From Kluyvera ascorbata_C (lineage in GTDB: Bacteria; Pseudomonadota; Gammaproteobacteria; Enterobacterales; Enterobacteriaceae): a stretch of 64,000 nt of DNA. The stretch is taken from positions 496,001 to 560,000 of the forward strand of contig NZ_JBIQOI010000001.1 of assembly GCF_044197065.1 (NCBI RefSeq), written 5' to 3'. Both the position numbers and the translations under genes were made by a program. The notes under the pieces were generated by a model. That model searched no databases. It was not told where the DNA came from and saw only the letters and a program-made list of their open reading frames with translations. Of this stretch, positions 16,971 through 25,736 are shown one piece after another; position 1 is the first letter of the stretch; each line of letters opens with the position of its first letter.

Positions 16971-18368
16971 ATGCGTACTTTGACTCGACGACACTTTCTA
17001 ACGGCAGGCGCGACGCTTGCCGCTCTTCCATTACTGCCTGCCGTTTACGCTCGCGCTGCGGGGCAGTCCGCAACCGTGGATATTCGCGACTACTACCGTG
17101 ATGGCGATTGGATCCGCGCCTTCAACGAGGCTTTCAGTCATGGTGATACGGTCTCCGTTCCTGCTGGTGTGGTTTGTGACAACATCAACGCAGCCATCAC
17201 GCTGCCGCCCGGTAAAACGCTGGCGGTTGCTGGCGCCTTGAAGGGTAACGGGCGCGGGCGATTTATTTTGCAAGAAGGGTGTAAGGTTAGCGGCAGCGGT
17301 GAGGCCAGTCTCTATAACATCACGCTCGATGTTCGCGGGGGCGACAGTACGATCGAGGGGCTGACCCTGAGCGGCTATGGCCCAGTGGCGCAGATCTTTA
17401 TCGGTGGCAAAGACAAACGCCAGATGAAGAACCTGACCATCACCCGCCTCACCATCACCAAAGCCAACTACGGCATCCTGCGACAGGGCTACCATAATCA
17501 GTGGCAGGATGTCAGCATCACCCACTGTCATTTCAGCTATTTACAAGGCGACGCCATTGAGTGGAACGTGGCGATTAACGACAACAATATCCTCATTTCC
17601 GACCACGTCATCGACCACATCGATTGTACCAACGGCAAAGTGAACTGGGGGATTGGTATTGGGCTGGCGGGTAGCACCTATAATAACGGCTACCCGGAAG
17701 ACCAGGCGGTGAAGAACTTCGTCGTGGCGAATATTACGGGAAGCAACTGCCGTCAATTGGTCCATGTTGAGAATGGGAAGCATTTCATTATTCGAAATGT
17801 TAAGGCGAGGAATATTACACCGGAGTTTAGTAAGAAGGCGGGAATAGACAACGCCACCGTGGCGATCTACGGATGTGATAATTTCGTGATAGATGGTGTT
17901 GATATGGTTAATAGCGCGGGAATGCTGATTGGCTATGGTGTTATCAAAGGTAACTATTTGTCTATACCGCAAAATTTCCGGTTGAATAATATACGGTTAG
18001 ATAATACTCAACTGCCATATAGCGTTCGGGGAGTGCAAATTTCAGCGGGGAATAAGCCGTCGTTTGTGTCCATCACCAACCTGACGATGAAGCGTGCTTC
18101 ACTGGAGATTCACAACAAACCACAACACTTTTTCTTACGTAATATCAATGTGATGCAGGATTCATCTCGTGGCGCAGCGCTGCAGATCAATTTCGATCTG
18201 CGCAAGGATGTTCGTGGTAAGTTTATGGCGCGAGATGACACGCTATTCTCTATCGCTAACGTTAACGCGATTAATGAGAAGGGACTACCCTCTGTCGATA
18301 TTGATGACATCGACCAACAGGTTGTAAATGTTGAAAAAGTCAACTTTCATGTTCCGCGTCGGCAATAA
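16971..18368 (+). CDS. wcaM: WcaM, colanic acid biosynthesis protein, Tat-type signal
   Basis: 465 residues (E. coli WcaM 464). The N-terminus carries a twin-arginine signal, 'TRRHFLTAG' followed by a hydrophobic stretch and an Ala-x-Ala-type cleavage region near residue 30, so export to the periplasm by Tat is expected. The rest has the repeated short beta-strand pattern of a right-handed parallel beta-helix, as in pectin-lyase-like proteins. Its role in colanic acid production is not established. The stretch 17.77-18.06 kb is more AT-rich than the rest of the gene. It is the last gene of the wca operon. Confidence 0.92.
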   Translation: MRTLTRRHFLTAGATLAALPLLPAVYARAAGQSATVDIRDYYRDGDWIRAFNEAFSHGDTVSVPAGVVCDNINAAITLPPGKTLAVAGALKGNGRGRFILQEGCKVSGSGEASLYNITLDVRGGDSTIEGLTLSGYGPVAQIFIGGKDKRQMKNLTITRLTITKANYGILRQGYHNQWQDVSITHCHFSYLQGDAIEWNVAINDNNILISDHVIDHIDCTNGKVNWGIGIGLAGSTYNNGYPEDQAVKNFVVANITGSNCRQLVHVENGKHFIIRNVKARNITPEFSKKAGIDNATVAIYGCDNFVIDGVDMVNSAGMLIGYGVIKGNYLSIPQNFRLNNIRLDNTQLPYSVRGVQISAGNKPSFVSITNLTMKRASLEIHNKPQHFFLRNINVMQDSSRGAALQINFDLRKDVRGKFMARDDTLFSIANVNAINEKGLPSVDIDDIDQQVVNVEKVNFHVPRRQ

Positions 18369-18528
18369 TAGGTAGGCCTCAGGTTTGTCTGACACTTCTA
18401 TACTGGATCTCATTTATCAAAAGATTATAATTGCCCGATTGATAAATAATGATGCTAGGTCGGCGAGCCTGAATGCTTTGGGAATGACCTGTCTTCTAAT
18501 GATCGCGGCACGATACTTGTAAATGATG

Positions 18529-19524
18529 ATGAATGATAAAGTTTGCTTTGTAGGGGCGTCTGGTTTTGTAGGCACCCGCCTGATTGAACTGGTGAAAGGT
18601 GATTTTCACCTCAAAAACGTGGACAAGCAGCAGAGTCATTTCTTCCCTGAACTCACTGTCCTGGGCGACGTTCGCGATCTGAATAGCATGGAAGCTGAAC
18701 TGGCTGGTTTCGATACCGTAGTCCTGCTCGCCGCCGAACATCGTGATGACGTGAGCCCTACGTCACTGTACTACGACGTTAACGTTCAGGGAACACGTAA
18801 CGTGCTGGCGGCAATGACCAAAAATGGCGTAAAAAACATTATCTTTGCCAGTTCAGTTGCGGTATATGGCCTGAACAAGGTTAATCCTGATGAAAGCCAT
18901 CCCGAAGATCCGTTCAACCACTACGGCAAAAGCAAGTGGCAGGCTGAAGAAGTTCTGCGCGAGTGGTACAACGAGGAACCGGATGCGCGTTCTTTGACCA
19001 TTGTTCGTCCTACCGTTATTTTCGGCGAGCGCAACCGTGGTAACGTCTACAATTTGCTCAAGCAGATCGCTGGCGGGAAATTCGCCATGGTCGGTTCTGG
19101 CACCAACTACAAATCCATGGCTTACGTTGGCAATATTGTCGAGTTCATCAAGTACAAACTGTTGAACGTTGAAAAAGGCTACGAAGTGTACAACTACGTC
19201 GACAAACCAGATTTGAATATGAATCAGCTGGTGGCTGAAGTTGAAAAAAGCCTGGATAAGAAAATCCCTTCCGTACATCTTCCCTACGCAGCTGGCATGT
19301 TGGGCGGTTTCTGCTTCGATTTGCTGAGTAAAGTCACCGGCAAAAAGTATGCGATAAGCTCCGTTCGTGTGAAGAAATTCTGTGCAACAACGCAGTTTGA
19401 CGCGACGAAAGTACATAGCTCAGGCTTTACTGCGCCGTACAGCTTGTCCGAAGGGTTAGATCGTACGCTGAAGTATGAATTCGTCCATGATAAAAAGGAC
19501 GATATTACCTTTATTACGGAGTGA
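18529..19524 (+). CDS. gnu: Undecaprenyl-PP-GlcNAc 4-epimerase
   Basis: 331 residues from the third of three consecutive ATGs (18523, 18526, 18529), which matches the E. coli Gnu (Z3206) length and N-terminus. It is an extended short-chain dehydrogenase/epimerase: Rossmann 'GASGFVGTRLIEL' near residue 8, catalytic Ser in 'ASSVAVYG' and Tyr-x3-Lys in 'YGKSKWQ' near residue 132. It converts lipid-linked GlcNAc to lipid-linked GalNAc at the membrane. Its place between wcaM and galF is that of gnu in E. coli O157-like strains and predicts an O unit that starts with GalNAc. Confidence 0.85.
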   Translation: MNDKVCFVGASGFVGTRLIELVKGDFHLKNVDKQQSHFFPELTVLGDVRDLNSMEAELAGFDTVVLLAAEHRDDVSPTSLYYDVNVQGTRNVLAAMTKNGVKNIIFASSVAVYGLNKVNPDESHPEDPFNHYGKSKWQAEEVLREWYNEEPDARSLTIVRPTVIFGERNRGNVYNLLKQIAGGKFAMVGSGTNYKSMAYVGNIVEFIKYKLLNVEKGYEVYNYVDKPDLNMNQLVAEVEKSLDKKIPSVHLPYAAGMLGGFCFDLLSKVTGKKYAISSVRVKKFCATTQFDATKVHSSGFTAPYSLSEGLDRTLKYEFVHDKKDDITFITE

Positions 19525-19735
19525 TTCTTCACTGCGAAAATTCGGAAATGCTGCCTCGCGTTGCACAGCCTGACAGGCTTTCCGATTCATCTGAGTCAAA
19601 ATTGTTGGTTGATAGGTTGTAGTAGAGCGATACGTTTTCAGTATCTTTTTGAGTTCAAACGGATTCAGGAACTCGCTCTGACGATAACGGTCTTAGGGAC
19701 TATACTTTTTCAACTGATTAAAAGTGGACAATACC

Positions 19736-20629
19736 ATGGTTAATTTGAAAGCAGTCATTCCGGTAGCAGGCTTAGGCATGCATATGTTGCCAGCAACAAA
19801 AGCGATTCCTAAAGAAATGCTGCCGATTGTCGATAAACCGATGATTCAGTACATCGTCGATGAAATCGTTGCTGCAGGGATCAAAGAAATCGTCCTGGTC
19901 ACTCACGCATCGAAAAATGCCGTGGAAAACCACTTCGACACGTCCTACGAACTTGAAGCACTGCTGGAACAACGCGTTAAACGCCAACTGCTTGCCGAGG
20001 TTCAGTCAATCTGCCCACCGGGCGTGACGATCATGAACGTGCGTCAGGCACAACCATTGGGTCTTGGCCACTCTATTCTGTGTGCGCACCCGATTGTAGG
20101 CAACAGCCCGTTTGTTGTTGTGCTGCCTGATATCATTCTCGATACCGCATCTGCTGATCCATTGCGCTACAACCTTGCCGCGATGGTGGCGCGTTTTAAC
20201 GAAACGGGTCGCAGCCAGGTACTGGCTAAACGTATGCCGGGCGACTTGTCCGAGTATTCGGTTATCAAAACTAAAGATCCCCTGGATAGTGAAGGTAAGG
20301 TCAGCCGCATCGTTGATTTTATTGAGAAACCGGATCAGCCGCAGACGCTGGAATCCGATCTGATGGCAGTAGGGCGCTACGTGCTGTCCGCGGATATCTG
20401 GCCAGAGCTGGAAAAAACCGTGCCTGGTGCTTGGGGTCGAATTCAGCTTACTGATGCGATTGCTGAACTGGCGAAAAAACAGTCTGTTGATGCGATGCTG
20501 ATGACTGGTGATAGCTATGACTGTGGGAAGAAGCTTGGGTATATGCAGGCGTTTGTGCAGTATGGGCTTAGGAACTTGAAGGAAGGGGCTAAGTTCCGGA
20601 AAGGGATTGAGAAACTATTTACTAATTAA
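19736..20629 (+). CDS. galF: GalF, UTP-glucose-1-phosphate uridylyltransferase homologue
   Basis: 297 residues from the ATG at 19736, equal to E. coli GalF. A GTG at 19724 would add four residues, but AGTGGA at 19723-19728 is better spaced for the ATG. The N-terminus 'VIPVAGLGMHMLPATKAIPKE' shows the GalF feature that separates it from GalU: 'GLGMHMLP' where GalU has 'GLGTRMLP'. It is thought to modulate UDP-glucose synthesis. It marks the left border of the O-antigen locus. A weak -10 (TATACT, 19701-19706) lies upstream. Confidence 0.93.
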   Translation: MVNLKAVIPVAGLGMHMLPATKAIPKEMLPIVDKPMIQYIVDEIVAAGIKEIVLVTHASKNAVENHFDTSYELEALLEQRVKRQLLAEVQSICPPGVTIMNVRQAQPLGLGHSILCAHPIVGNSPFVVVLPDIILDTASADPLRYNLAAMVARFNETGRSQVLAKRMPGDLSEYSVIKTKDPLDSEGKVSRIVDFIEKPDQPQTLESDLMAVGRYVLSADIWPELEKTVPGAWGRIQLTDAIAELAKKQSVDAMLMTGDSYDCGKKLGYMQAFVQYGLRNLKEGAKFRKGIEKLFTN

Positions 20630-20787
20630 TGTCACACCTCGAAAATCATGTGGAGTACTAAAACGGCAGCAAACGCTATTTTTTACGTTTCTGTCGTTTC
20701 CTTGTGATGTTCTGATATTAGAGGATATATCCCTTAGCAACTATAAAGTAGATTCTTGTTGTTCAATCTGTGTATATGTTAGTAATT

Positions 20788-20826
20788 CAGTTTTCTAGTA
20801 ACTGTTGAGCTAGGGGCGGTAGCGTG
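20788..20826 (+). promoter_or_regulatory. JUMPStart element containing ops
   Basis: A 39-base stretch matching the JUMPStart consensus, running from CAG at 20788 to GTG at 20826. It ends in a complete ops core, GGCGGTAGCGTG, at 20815-20826. RfaH is recruited to elongating RNA polymerase at ops and suppresses termination through long surface-polysaccharide operons. It therefore marks the leader of the six-gene cluster that follows. The last three bases are a possible GTG start for the first gene. Confidence 0.93.
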
Positions 20827-20841
20827 CAAAAAATAGTGAAA

Positions 20842-21450
20842 ATGAAAAAAATACTGTTAGTCGATATTTGCGGAACTATAACCGATAAGAACACAACTCT
20901 CGATTATATATCTTTTCTCGGGAAATCCTTGGGGCGCTCTAAAATGATAATGGGTCGACTCCTATGGAAGTTATTTAGGAGCGATAAACTTCGGAAATGG
21001 AGTTTGGCACGGTTATCAGGAATGACTCGGTCAGAAATAGAAATGCAATGTGAGTTATATGTTAAAACGTTACCTTTAGATTTACATATTCTTGACTATA
21101 TCAATAAATATAGGAATGAAGGTTATTGTCTTTATTTTGTTTCTGCAACGTTAGATGTAATTGCGTCATGTTTAATGGAACGATGCAAATTTAATGGTTG
21201 GTATGCATCTGTGTTGGCATTTGAAAATGATATTTGTCTTGGATTTTTAGAAAAAGACTTGCTAGATAAAAAAGAAATATTACTTGATGAATTTGATTCT
21301 CCCACTGCTGAATTGATAATGATTAGTGATAATCTCGGTGATTATGGTCTAATGCAAAAGTGTAAAAAAGCATATGCGGTTGTAAGACATGACAAAGATA
21401 TAAAATATTGGGAGGAACGTTCAATTAATATAATCAAAAGGATTGAATGA
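20842..21450 (+). CDS. HAD-superfamily phosphatase of the O-antigen cluster
   Basis: 202 residues from the ATG at 20842; a GTG at 20824, inside ops, would add six. HAD motifs are in order: motif I 'VDICGTITD' with nucleophile Asp8, motif II Ser101 in 'YFVSATLD', a Lys pair near 143 (motif III) and motif IV 'ISDNLGD' at 162-167. The usual second Asp of DxD is Cys10. It resembles HAD-IB phosphatases. Its stop overlaps the start of the UbiA-like gene (ATGA), so the two are co-translated. I infer that it dephosphorylates the product of that partner, perhaps a 5-phosphoribosyl residue; the substrate is not shown. Confidence 0.7.
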   Translation: MKKILLVDICGTITDKNTTLDYISFLGKSLGRSKMIMGRLLWKLFRSDKLRKWSLARLSGMTRSEIEMQCELYVKTLPLDLHILDYINKYRNEGYCLYFVSATLDVIASCLMERCKFNGWYASVLAFENDICLGFLEKDLLDKKEILLDEFDSPTAELIMISDNLGDYGLMQKCKKAYAVVRHDKDIKYWEERSINIIKRIE

Positions 21451-22226
21451 TGTTTTTATTTTTTTTACCGTTTTTATATACATATAAAACCCGATTAAAT
21501 AGTGGTGTTTCTTTACTATCGTGGATAGCGATCTATCCCATGCTACTATTTATTTTTTGTTTCTTATTTGCGCCTAATTTATCTGCATCTGAGATTATGG
21601 TTTTTTTTATTTCATTGGCTATAATTTATAATCTATATGAGATAGGATACATATATAATGATACTGAAACTATCAAAATAGAGGAAAAACCAACATTAAG
21701 ACTTTCCTCCATTCATTTGAAATATTACTATTTAAATAAAAGACGCATATATGCGTCTCGTCTGTTTTTGTCATTGTTTTTTTGCTATTTATTGACGCAT
21801 TACTTCTCCGTAAGTTTATTAAATGTAGCTATTGCATGGTTGATCATCCCTGTTTTCTTTGCATACAATAAAATAAGAAGTCGTTTAAATTTAATATTGC
21901 ATTTCTTTTTAGTGATGTTAAGGTATTTTGGGCCGGTGTTTATTACAATGGGTAATGATGGTTGGCTATGGAGATTATTTTATATAGCGTTACTATTCCC
22001 TGTCGCAAATTTATTTGAGCGATGTAGAGAAAAACGATTTGAATTGAGTTTTTTTATTAGACTATCATTTTCAAATATGCAGTGGCGACAGGGTTATTAC
22101 TTTTTAGTATTATTAATTGCATTCATAGGTTACTTAAGAGGTTTTCCTTTCAGTGATGCTTTTCTATCTTGCGCTATCTGGATGTGTATATACAGAACAT
22201 TATCACCAATATTTGTAAAGAGATAA
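21447..22226 (+). CDS. Polytopic membrane protein, UbiA-like (possible phosphoribosyltransferase)
   Basis: 259 residues with about eight hydrophobic segments. Three landmarks occur in the order of UbiA-type prenyl/phosphoribosyl transferases. These are 'YNDTETIKIEEKPTLR' at 70-85 (compare NDxxD...KPxxR), 'YNKIRSR' at 140-146 (compare Y-x3-K-R) and an acidic/basic loop 'ERCREKRFE' at 191-199 where the second Asp motif would be. The Asp motifs are degenerate, so the assignment is a distant-homology inference. DPPR synthase of mycobacteria is the UbiA member that uses PRPP, and coupling to a HAD phosphatase fits such chemistry. It is too short for Wzy and lacks a large periplasmic loop. Confidence 0.45.
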   Translation: MMFLFFLPFLYTYKTRLNSGVSLLSWIAIYPMLLFIFCFLFAPNLSASEIMVFFISLAIIYNLYEIGYIYNDTETIKIEEKPTLRLSSIHLKYYYLNKRRIYASRLFLSLFFCYLLTHYFSVSLLNVAIAWLIIPVFFAYNKIRSRLNLILHFFLVMLRYFGPVFITMGNDGWLWRLFYIALLFPVANLFERCREKRFELSFFIRLSFSNMQWRQGYYFLVLLIAFIGYLRGFPFSDAFLSCAIWMCIYRTLSPIFVKR

Positions 22227-22230
22227 ATGA

Positions 22231-23319
22231 ATGGGAATTAAAGTATTTTTTCTAATAAATAGTTTAACTCAAGGCGGAGCTGAAAGAATAGCTCTTAAAT
22301 TAAATAATGAAATAAATAATCATTGCTTTGATGTTTCGCTCGTTACTATTTCAAATGACGACTTCTATAACGAAAAATTAAATAACAAAATAGTATTAAA
22401 TGATTCTATTCATATTGGGAAAATCAAGAAACTAACAAGCCTCTATACCTTCTTCAAAGGGAGTACAGCGCCAGTACTATGCTTTTCGTTAGACTTAGCG
22501 TGTTACATGGTCATGTTAAAAATGCTGGGAATATTAAAATCACCAATTATATGTAGGTTTATTAATAATCCAGATAGCGAATTAAGGAGTGGTATTTTAT
22601 CTGAACTCAAAAAAATAACCATGTTTTATTTATTGAAGAAATGTGATCAAATAATATGCCAGTCAGAGCAAATGAAAAAGATCCTTAAAGAGAAATATAA
22701 AATTAATGAGTCGAGCCTTACTCGGATATATAATCCGATAAGCAGTCCGGCGGACAATGATGTATTTGAGAAAGAATCTTCTGATGAGAAAATAAAATTA
22801 TTGTTTGTTGGTAGATTAGAACACCAAAAAAATCTAGAGGACATAATAGCTATAGCCTTAATATTAAAACAACAAGGCATTGATTTTACATGGAAAATTG
22901 TCGGTCAAGGTGCTGAATTTCAAAAAATTAAGACTTTGATAGACATTAATAACCTAGAGAATGAAATTGTTTTTTGTGGGTTGCAGAATGACATTAACCG
23001 ATTTTATAAATGGGCCGATGTTACGACTTTAACTTCTCATTTTGAGGGGTTGCCAAACGTATTATTAGAGTCAATTGCAAACAAAACACCATGTATTAGT
23101 TATGATTGTCCAACCGGTCCATCTGAAATTATAATCGATGGTGTTAACGGTATTTTGGTACCTTTGTATAATACCAAAGTATTTGCGGAAGCTATAATTA
23201 AGTTAAAAAAAATGGATATAAAAGATTGTCCAATTAATAATTCAATTATTGATTTTAAAGATAGTATAATAAAAGAGCAGTATGTGAACTTGATATCGAG
23301 ATACACAAATAATGCTTAA
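22231..23319 (+). CDS. Glycosyltransferase family 4 (O-antigen)
   Basis: 362 residues with a GT-B fold. The acceptor-domain start 'FLINSLTQGGAERIALKL' is typical of family 4. The donor domain begins at 'LLFVGRLEHQKNLEDII' near residue 190, and the E-x7-E signature is in 'EGLPNVLLESIANKTP' near 272-280. It should add one sugar to the lipid-linked O unit in the cytoplasm; donor and linkage are unknown. It starts 5 bases after the UbiA-like gene with a weak ribosome site and overlaps wzx by 8 bases. Confidence 0.87.
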   Translation: MGIKVFFLINSLTQGGAERIALKLNNEINNHCFDVSLVTISNDDFYNEKLNNKIVLNDSIHIGKIKKLTSLYTFFKGSTAPVLCFSLDLACYMVMLKMLGILKSPIICRFINNPDSELRSGILSELKKITMFYLLKKCDQIICQSEQMKKILKEKYKINESSLTRIYNPISSPADNDVFEKESSDEKIKLLFVGRLEHQKNLEDIIAIALILKQQGIDFTWKIVGQGAEFQKIKTLIDINNLENEIVFCGLQNDINRFYKWADVTTLTSHFEGLPNVLLESIANKTPCISYDCPTGPSEIIIDGVNGILVPLYNTKVFAEAIIKLKKMDIKDCPINNSIIDFKDSIIKEQYVNLISRYTNNA

Positions 23320-24532
23320 GGTTTGGAAAAATTTTATTAATCTAACTGCGTTGCAATTATCAACAACTTTTGTACAAATAATTGCATATCCCTACTTGAA
23401 TACTACAATTGGTAGCTATTCTTATGGTGAGATTATTCTTCAGCAGTTAGTTATATTTCATATTCAAATGATTGTTATGTTTGGTACTGATCTGTCAGCT
23501 GTAAGGTTGGCAGCTAAATACCATAATGCCAATGCAAAAATTAAGGTTATTGTTAGTACGGTCATTCTTGGAAGATGTTATTTAGCCATACCATTATGCT
23601 TGATATATTTATGTTATGTTCTCTTGTCAGGGCTAAATTACTGGTATATTTTGTTTGTTGTGTCGATATTTGAACCTGTAATTACGCTTCGTTGGTTATA
23701 TCATGGTAAACAGCAATTAATTTATTTCACAATTCCTTACTGTATTATAAGGATTCTTGGTGTAAGCTTGTTTTTTATTTTCGTTAAGAATCCAATTGAT
23801 TGGTACTTGGTCATTCCTATAATTGTTTTCTCATCTTTTTTAAGTGTCCTTATTTCTGCATTGAGATGCGTAATCGTTGATGGAATACAATATATAAAAT
23901 TCAAATATGTATATAAACTTTTTCGTGATGCATATAGTTTATTTATTACTGGTATTGTATCCACGATAAAAGATCGCTCTGGTGGGATTTTAATTGGTTA
24001 TTTTTTAGGTCCTGCGTCTGTAGTATATTATGATTTTTGTATGAGAATCGTTGGTGTTGTTTCAAGTGTTACTTCAAGTATCTCTGCGGCTTTATTTCCT
24101 TCTTTTTTGGTTAATTTTGATGACGTGAAATTTAAAAAGATAAATATGATATTATTTTTAACTTCATTAGTTCCATTGCTATTCTCATTTTTCTTTTCTG
24201 GTTATATTGTTGAGGTCGTGGATTTCATATTTAGAATGAATCTTTCGCAAATAAAAATATTATTCCCAATATTTGCATTAATGATTTTTGTGAGATCACA
24301 CGGATATTTTATTGGTCTGTGCTATTTAATGGCTAGAAATGAAAAAGGAAAGTATGCAGCATCATTAATTATATCCGGGATAGTGTATGTGATAATGATG
24401 ATTATTTTATTATTTTTTAATACTACAAACTTATTATCTCTTGGGGCTTTACTAGGGATTAGTTTAACTGTGGAATATGTTCATAGAGTAGTGATGTGTT
24501 TCGAAGTTAAGAAGAAACAGACAATAAATTAG
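23312..24532 (+). CDS. wzx: Wzx, O-antigen flippase
   Basis: 406 residues with about 12 hydrophobic segments of polysaccharide transporter (PST/MatE) type. The N-terminal half has the amphipathic start 'NFINLTALQLSTTF', and a mid-protein segment 'LFITGIVSTIKDRSGGILIGYFLG' (residues ~210-233, in two parts) is typical of Wzx. Its presence shows that the cluster uses a Wzx-type export route rather than an ABC transporter. A matching Wzy polymerase would be expected, but none is seen here. The gene overlaps the upstream glycosyltransferase by 8 bases. Confidence 0.88.
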   Translation: MLKVWKNFINLTALQLSTTFVQIIAYPYLNTTIGSYSYGEIILQQLVIFHIQMIVMFGTDLSAVRLAAKYHNANAKIKVIVSTVILGRCYLAIPLCLIYLCYVLLSGLNYWYILFVVSIFEPVITLRWLYHGKQQLIYFTIPYCIIRILGVSLFFIFVKNPIDWYLVIPIIVFSSFLSVLISALRCVIVDGIQYIKFKYVYKLFRDAYSLFITGIVSTIKDRSGGILIGYFLGPASVVYYDFCMRIVGVVSSVTSSISAALFPSFLVNFDDVKFKKINMILFLTSLVPLLFSFFFSGYIVEVVDFIFRMNLSQIKILFPIFALMIFVRSHGYFIGLCYLMARNEKGKYAASLIISGIVYVIMMIILLFFNTTNLLSLGALLGISLTVEYVHRVVMCFEVKKKQTIN

Positions 24533-24590
24533 AACTCTATTATTGGCTCTCGTTAATTCATTTATCTAAACATATGATACTAGGTTAGAA

Positions 24591-25736
24591 ATGAAAATAT
24601 TAATATTTAGTCATGAATATCCTCCATCAGGAGGTGGTGCAGGTGTTGTCATCGAGCAGCTAATAAAGGAGTTGCTAAGGAAAACAACATGGGTTATTGA
24701 TTTTGTTACAATGAAAAGTGAATGTAATAAATATGCTCATGGTTTAAATAAGATTTTTGAGGTGCCAATCCACAAAAAAATATGGCCATTGGAGTATTTT
24801 TATTACTTCAAGAAAAATATAAATATCCAAAATTATGATTGCATTATTTGTAACGATTCATTAGCTATTTACATAGCTGGAATGGTATTTGATAAAGAAT
24901 CCCTATCAAAAACATTGTGTTTTTTACATGGTTCTGAACCCGAGTATGTTTATACTCAGAAAAGCTTGGGAAAGAAAGTTCTTAACCTGAAGTATTATTT
25001 CCATCGGACAGTCAGCCATTGCAACGTAATCATAGCTCATGGTTTATTTATGAAGAGTAAATTTGAAAATACTCTTGCTAGTAATAAAGTAATGTTCGAT
25101 AATTCAAAGGTTAAATCGGCATATTTTGGTTTTGATTCCGAACTTTTTAACTTAGAAAACAAGAATGAAAACAGAATATTTATTAGAGAATTATATTCTG
25201 TACAAGCAGATGATATTTTGTTGGTCACCGTTTCCAGAATTGAAAAGAAAAAAGGATTCAAGAAAATGCTGGATGCTTTTCAAACTATTGCAAATGGTAA
25301 TGATAAAGTAAAGTGGATGATTGTGGGGGAGGGGGGATATAGTAGGGAATTAATATCGCTCATTGCTGAAAGAAAATTGGAAGGTAAGATTATTTTAACC
25401 GGAAAGATAAAAAGAAATGAACTGAAGAAATATTATCATGCGGGTGATTTATTTCTATTGCTATCAGAATATAAAGAGGCATTTGGACTCGTTTATATGG
25501 AAGCTCAAGCATGTGGGGTACCTGCAGTTGGTTATAATGATTCTGGGGTTAAGGAAGCCATTATAAATAATATTACAGGGTTCTTGGTTTATGATGCTGA
25601 CGAAGTTGTGGATATTATTCTAAAAAATAAAATTAAAGAAATAGATATTGATCATTTAGAAGAGAACTCATTACTATTTTCAGCTTCTGAATGTGCGGGT
25701 AATATAATTAATGTTATTGAGCAGAGGCTTTTGTGA
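24591..25736 (+). CDS. Glycosyltransferase family 4 (O-antigen)
   Basis: 381 residues. The N-terminus 'ILIFSHEYPPSGGGAGVVIEQL' is the family 4 acceptor-domain opening with a glycine-rich loop. The donor domain starts at 'VSRIEKKKGFKKML' near residue 210, and the E-x7-E signature lies in 'EAFGLVYMEAQACGVP' near residue 300. It follows wzx after a 58-base gap, the largest within the cluster, and overlaps the next gene by 4 bases (GTGA). The sugar transferred is not predictable. Confidence 0.87.
   Translation: MKILIFSHEYPPSGGGAGVVIEQLIKELLRKTTWVIDFVTMKSECNKYAHGLNKIFEVPIHKKIWPLEYFYYFKKNINIQNYDCIICNDSLAIYIAGMVFDKESLSKTLCFLHGSEPEYVYTQKSLGKKVLNLKYYFHRTVSHCNVIIAHGLFMKSKFENTLASNKVMFDNSKVKSAYFGFDSELFNLENKNENRIFIRELYSVQADDILLVTVSRIEKKKGFKKMLDAFQTIANGNDKVKWMIVGEGGYSRELISLIAERKLEGKIILTGKIKRNELKKYYHAGDLFLLLSEYKEAFGLVYMEAQACGVPAVGYNDSGVKEAIINNITGFLVYDADEVVDIILKNKIKEIDIDHLEENSLLFSASECAGNIINVIEQRLL

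Noticed and set aside
20607..20798. 63-codon open frame between galF and the O-antigen cluster
   Set aside because: It overlaps the galF end and JUMPStart leader and has no ribosome site; the region is better explained as an untranslated leader.
21447..22226. Considered as the missing Wzy polymerase
   Set aside because: Only 259 residues, about eight segments and no large periplasmic loop. The UbiA-like landmarks explain it better, though not conclusively.
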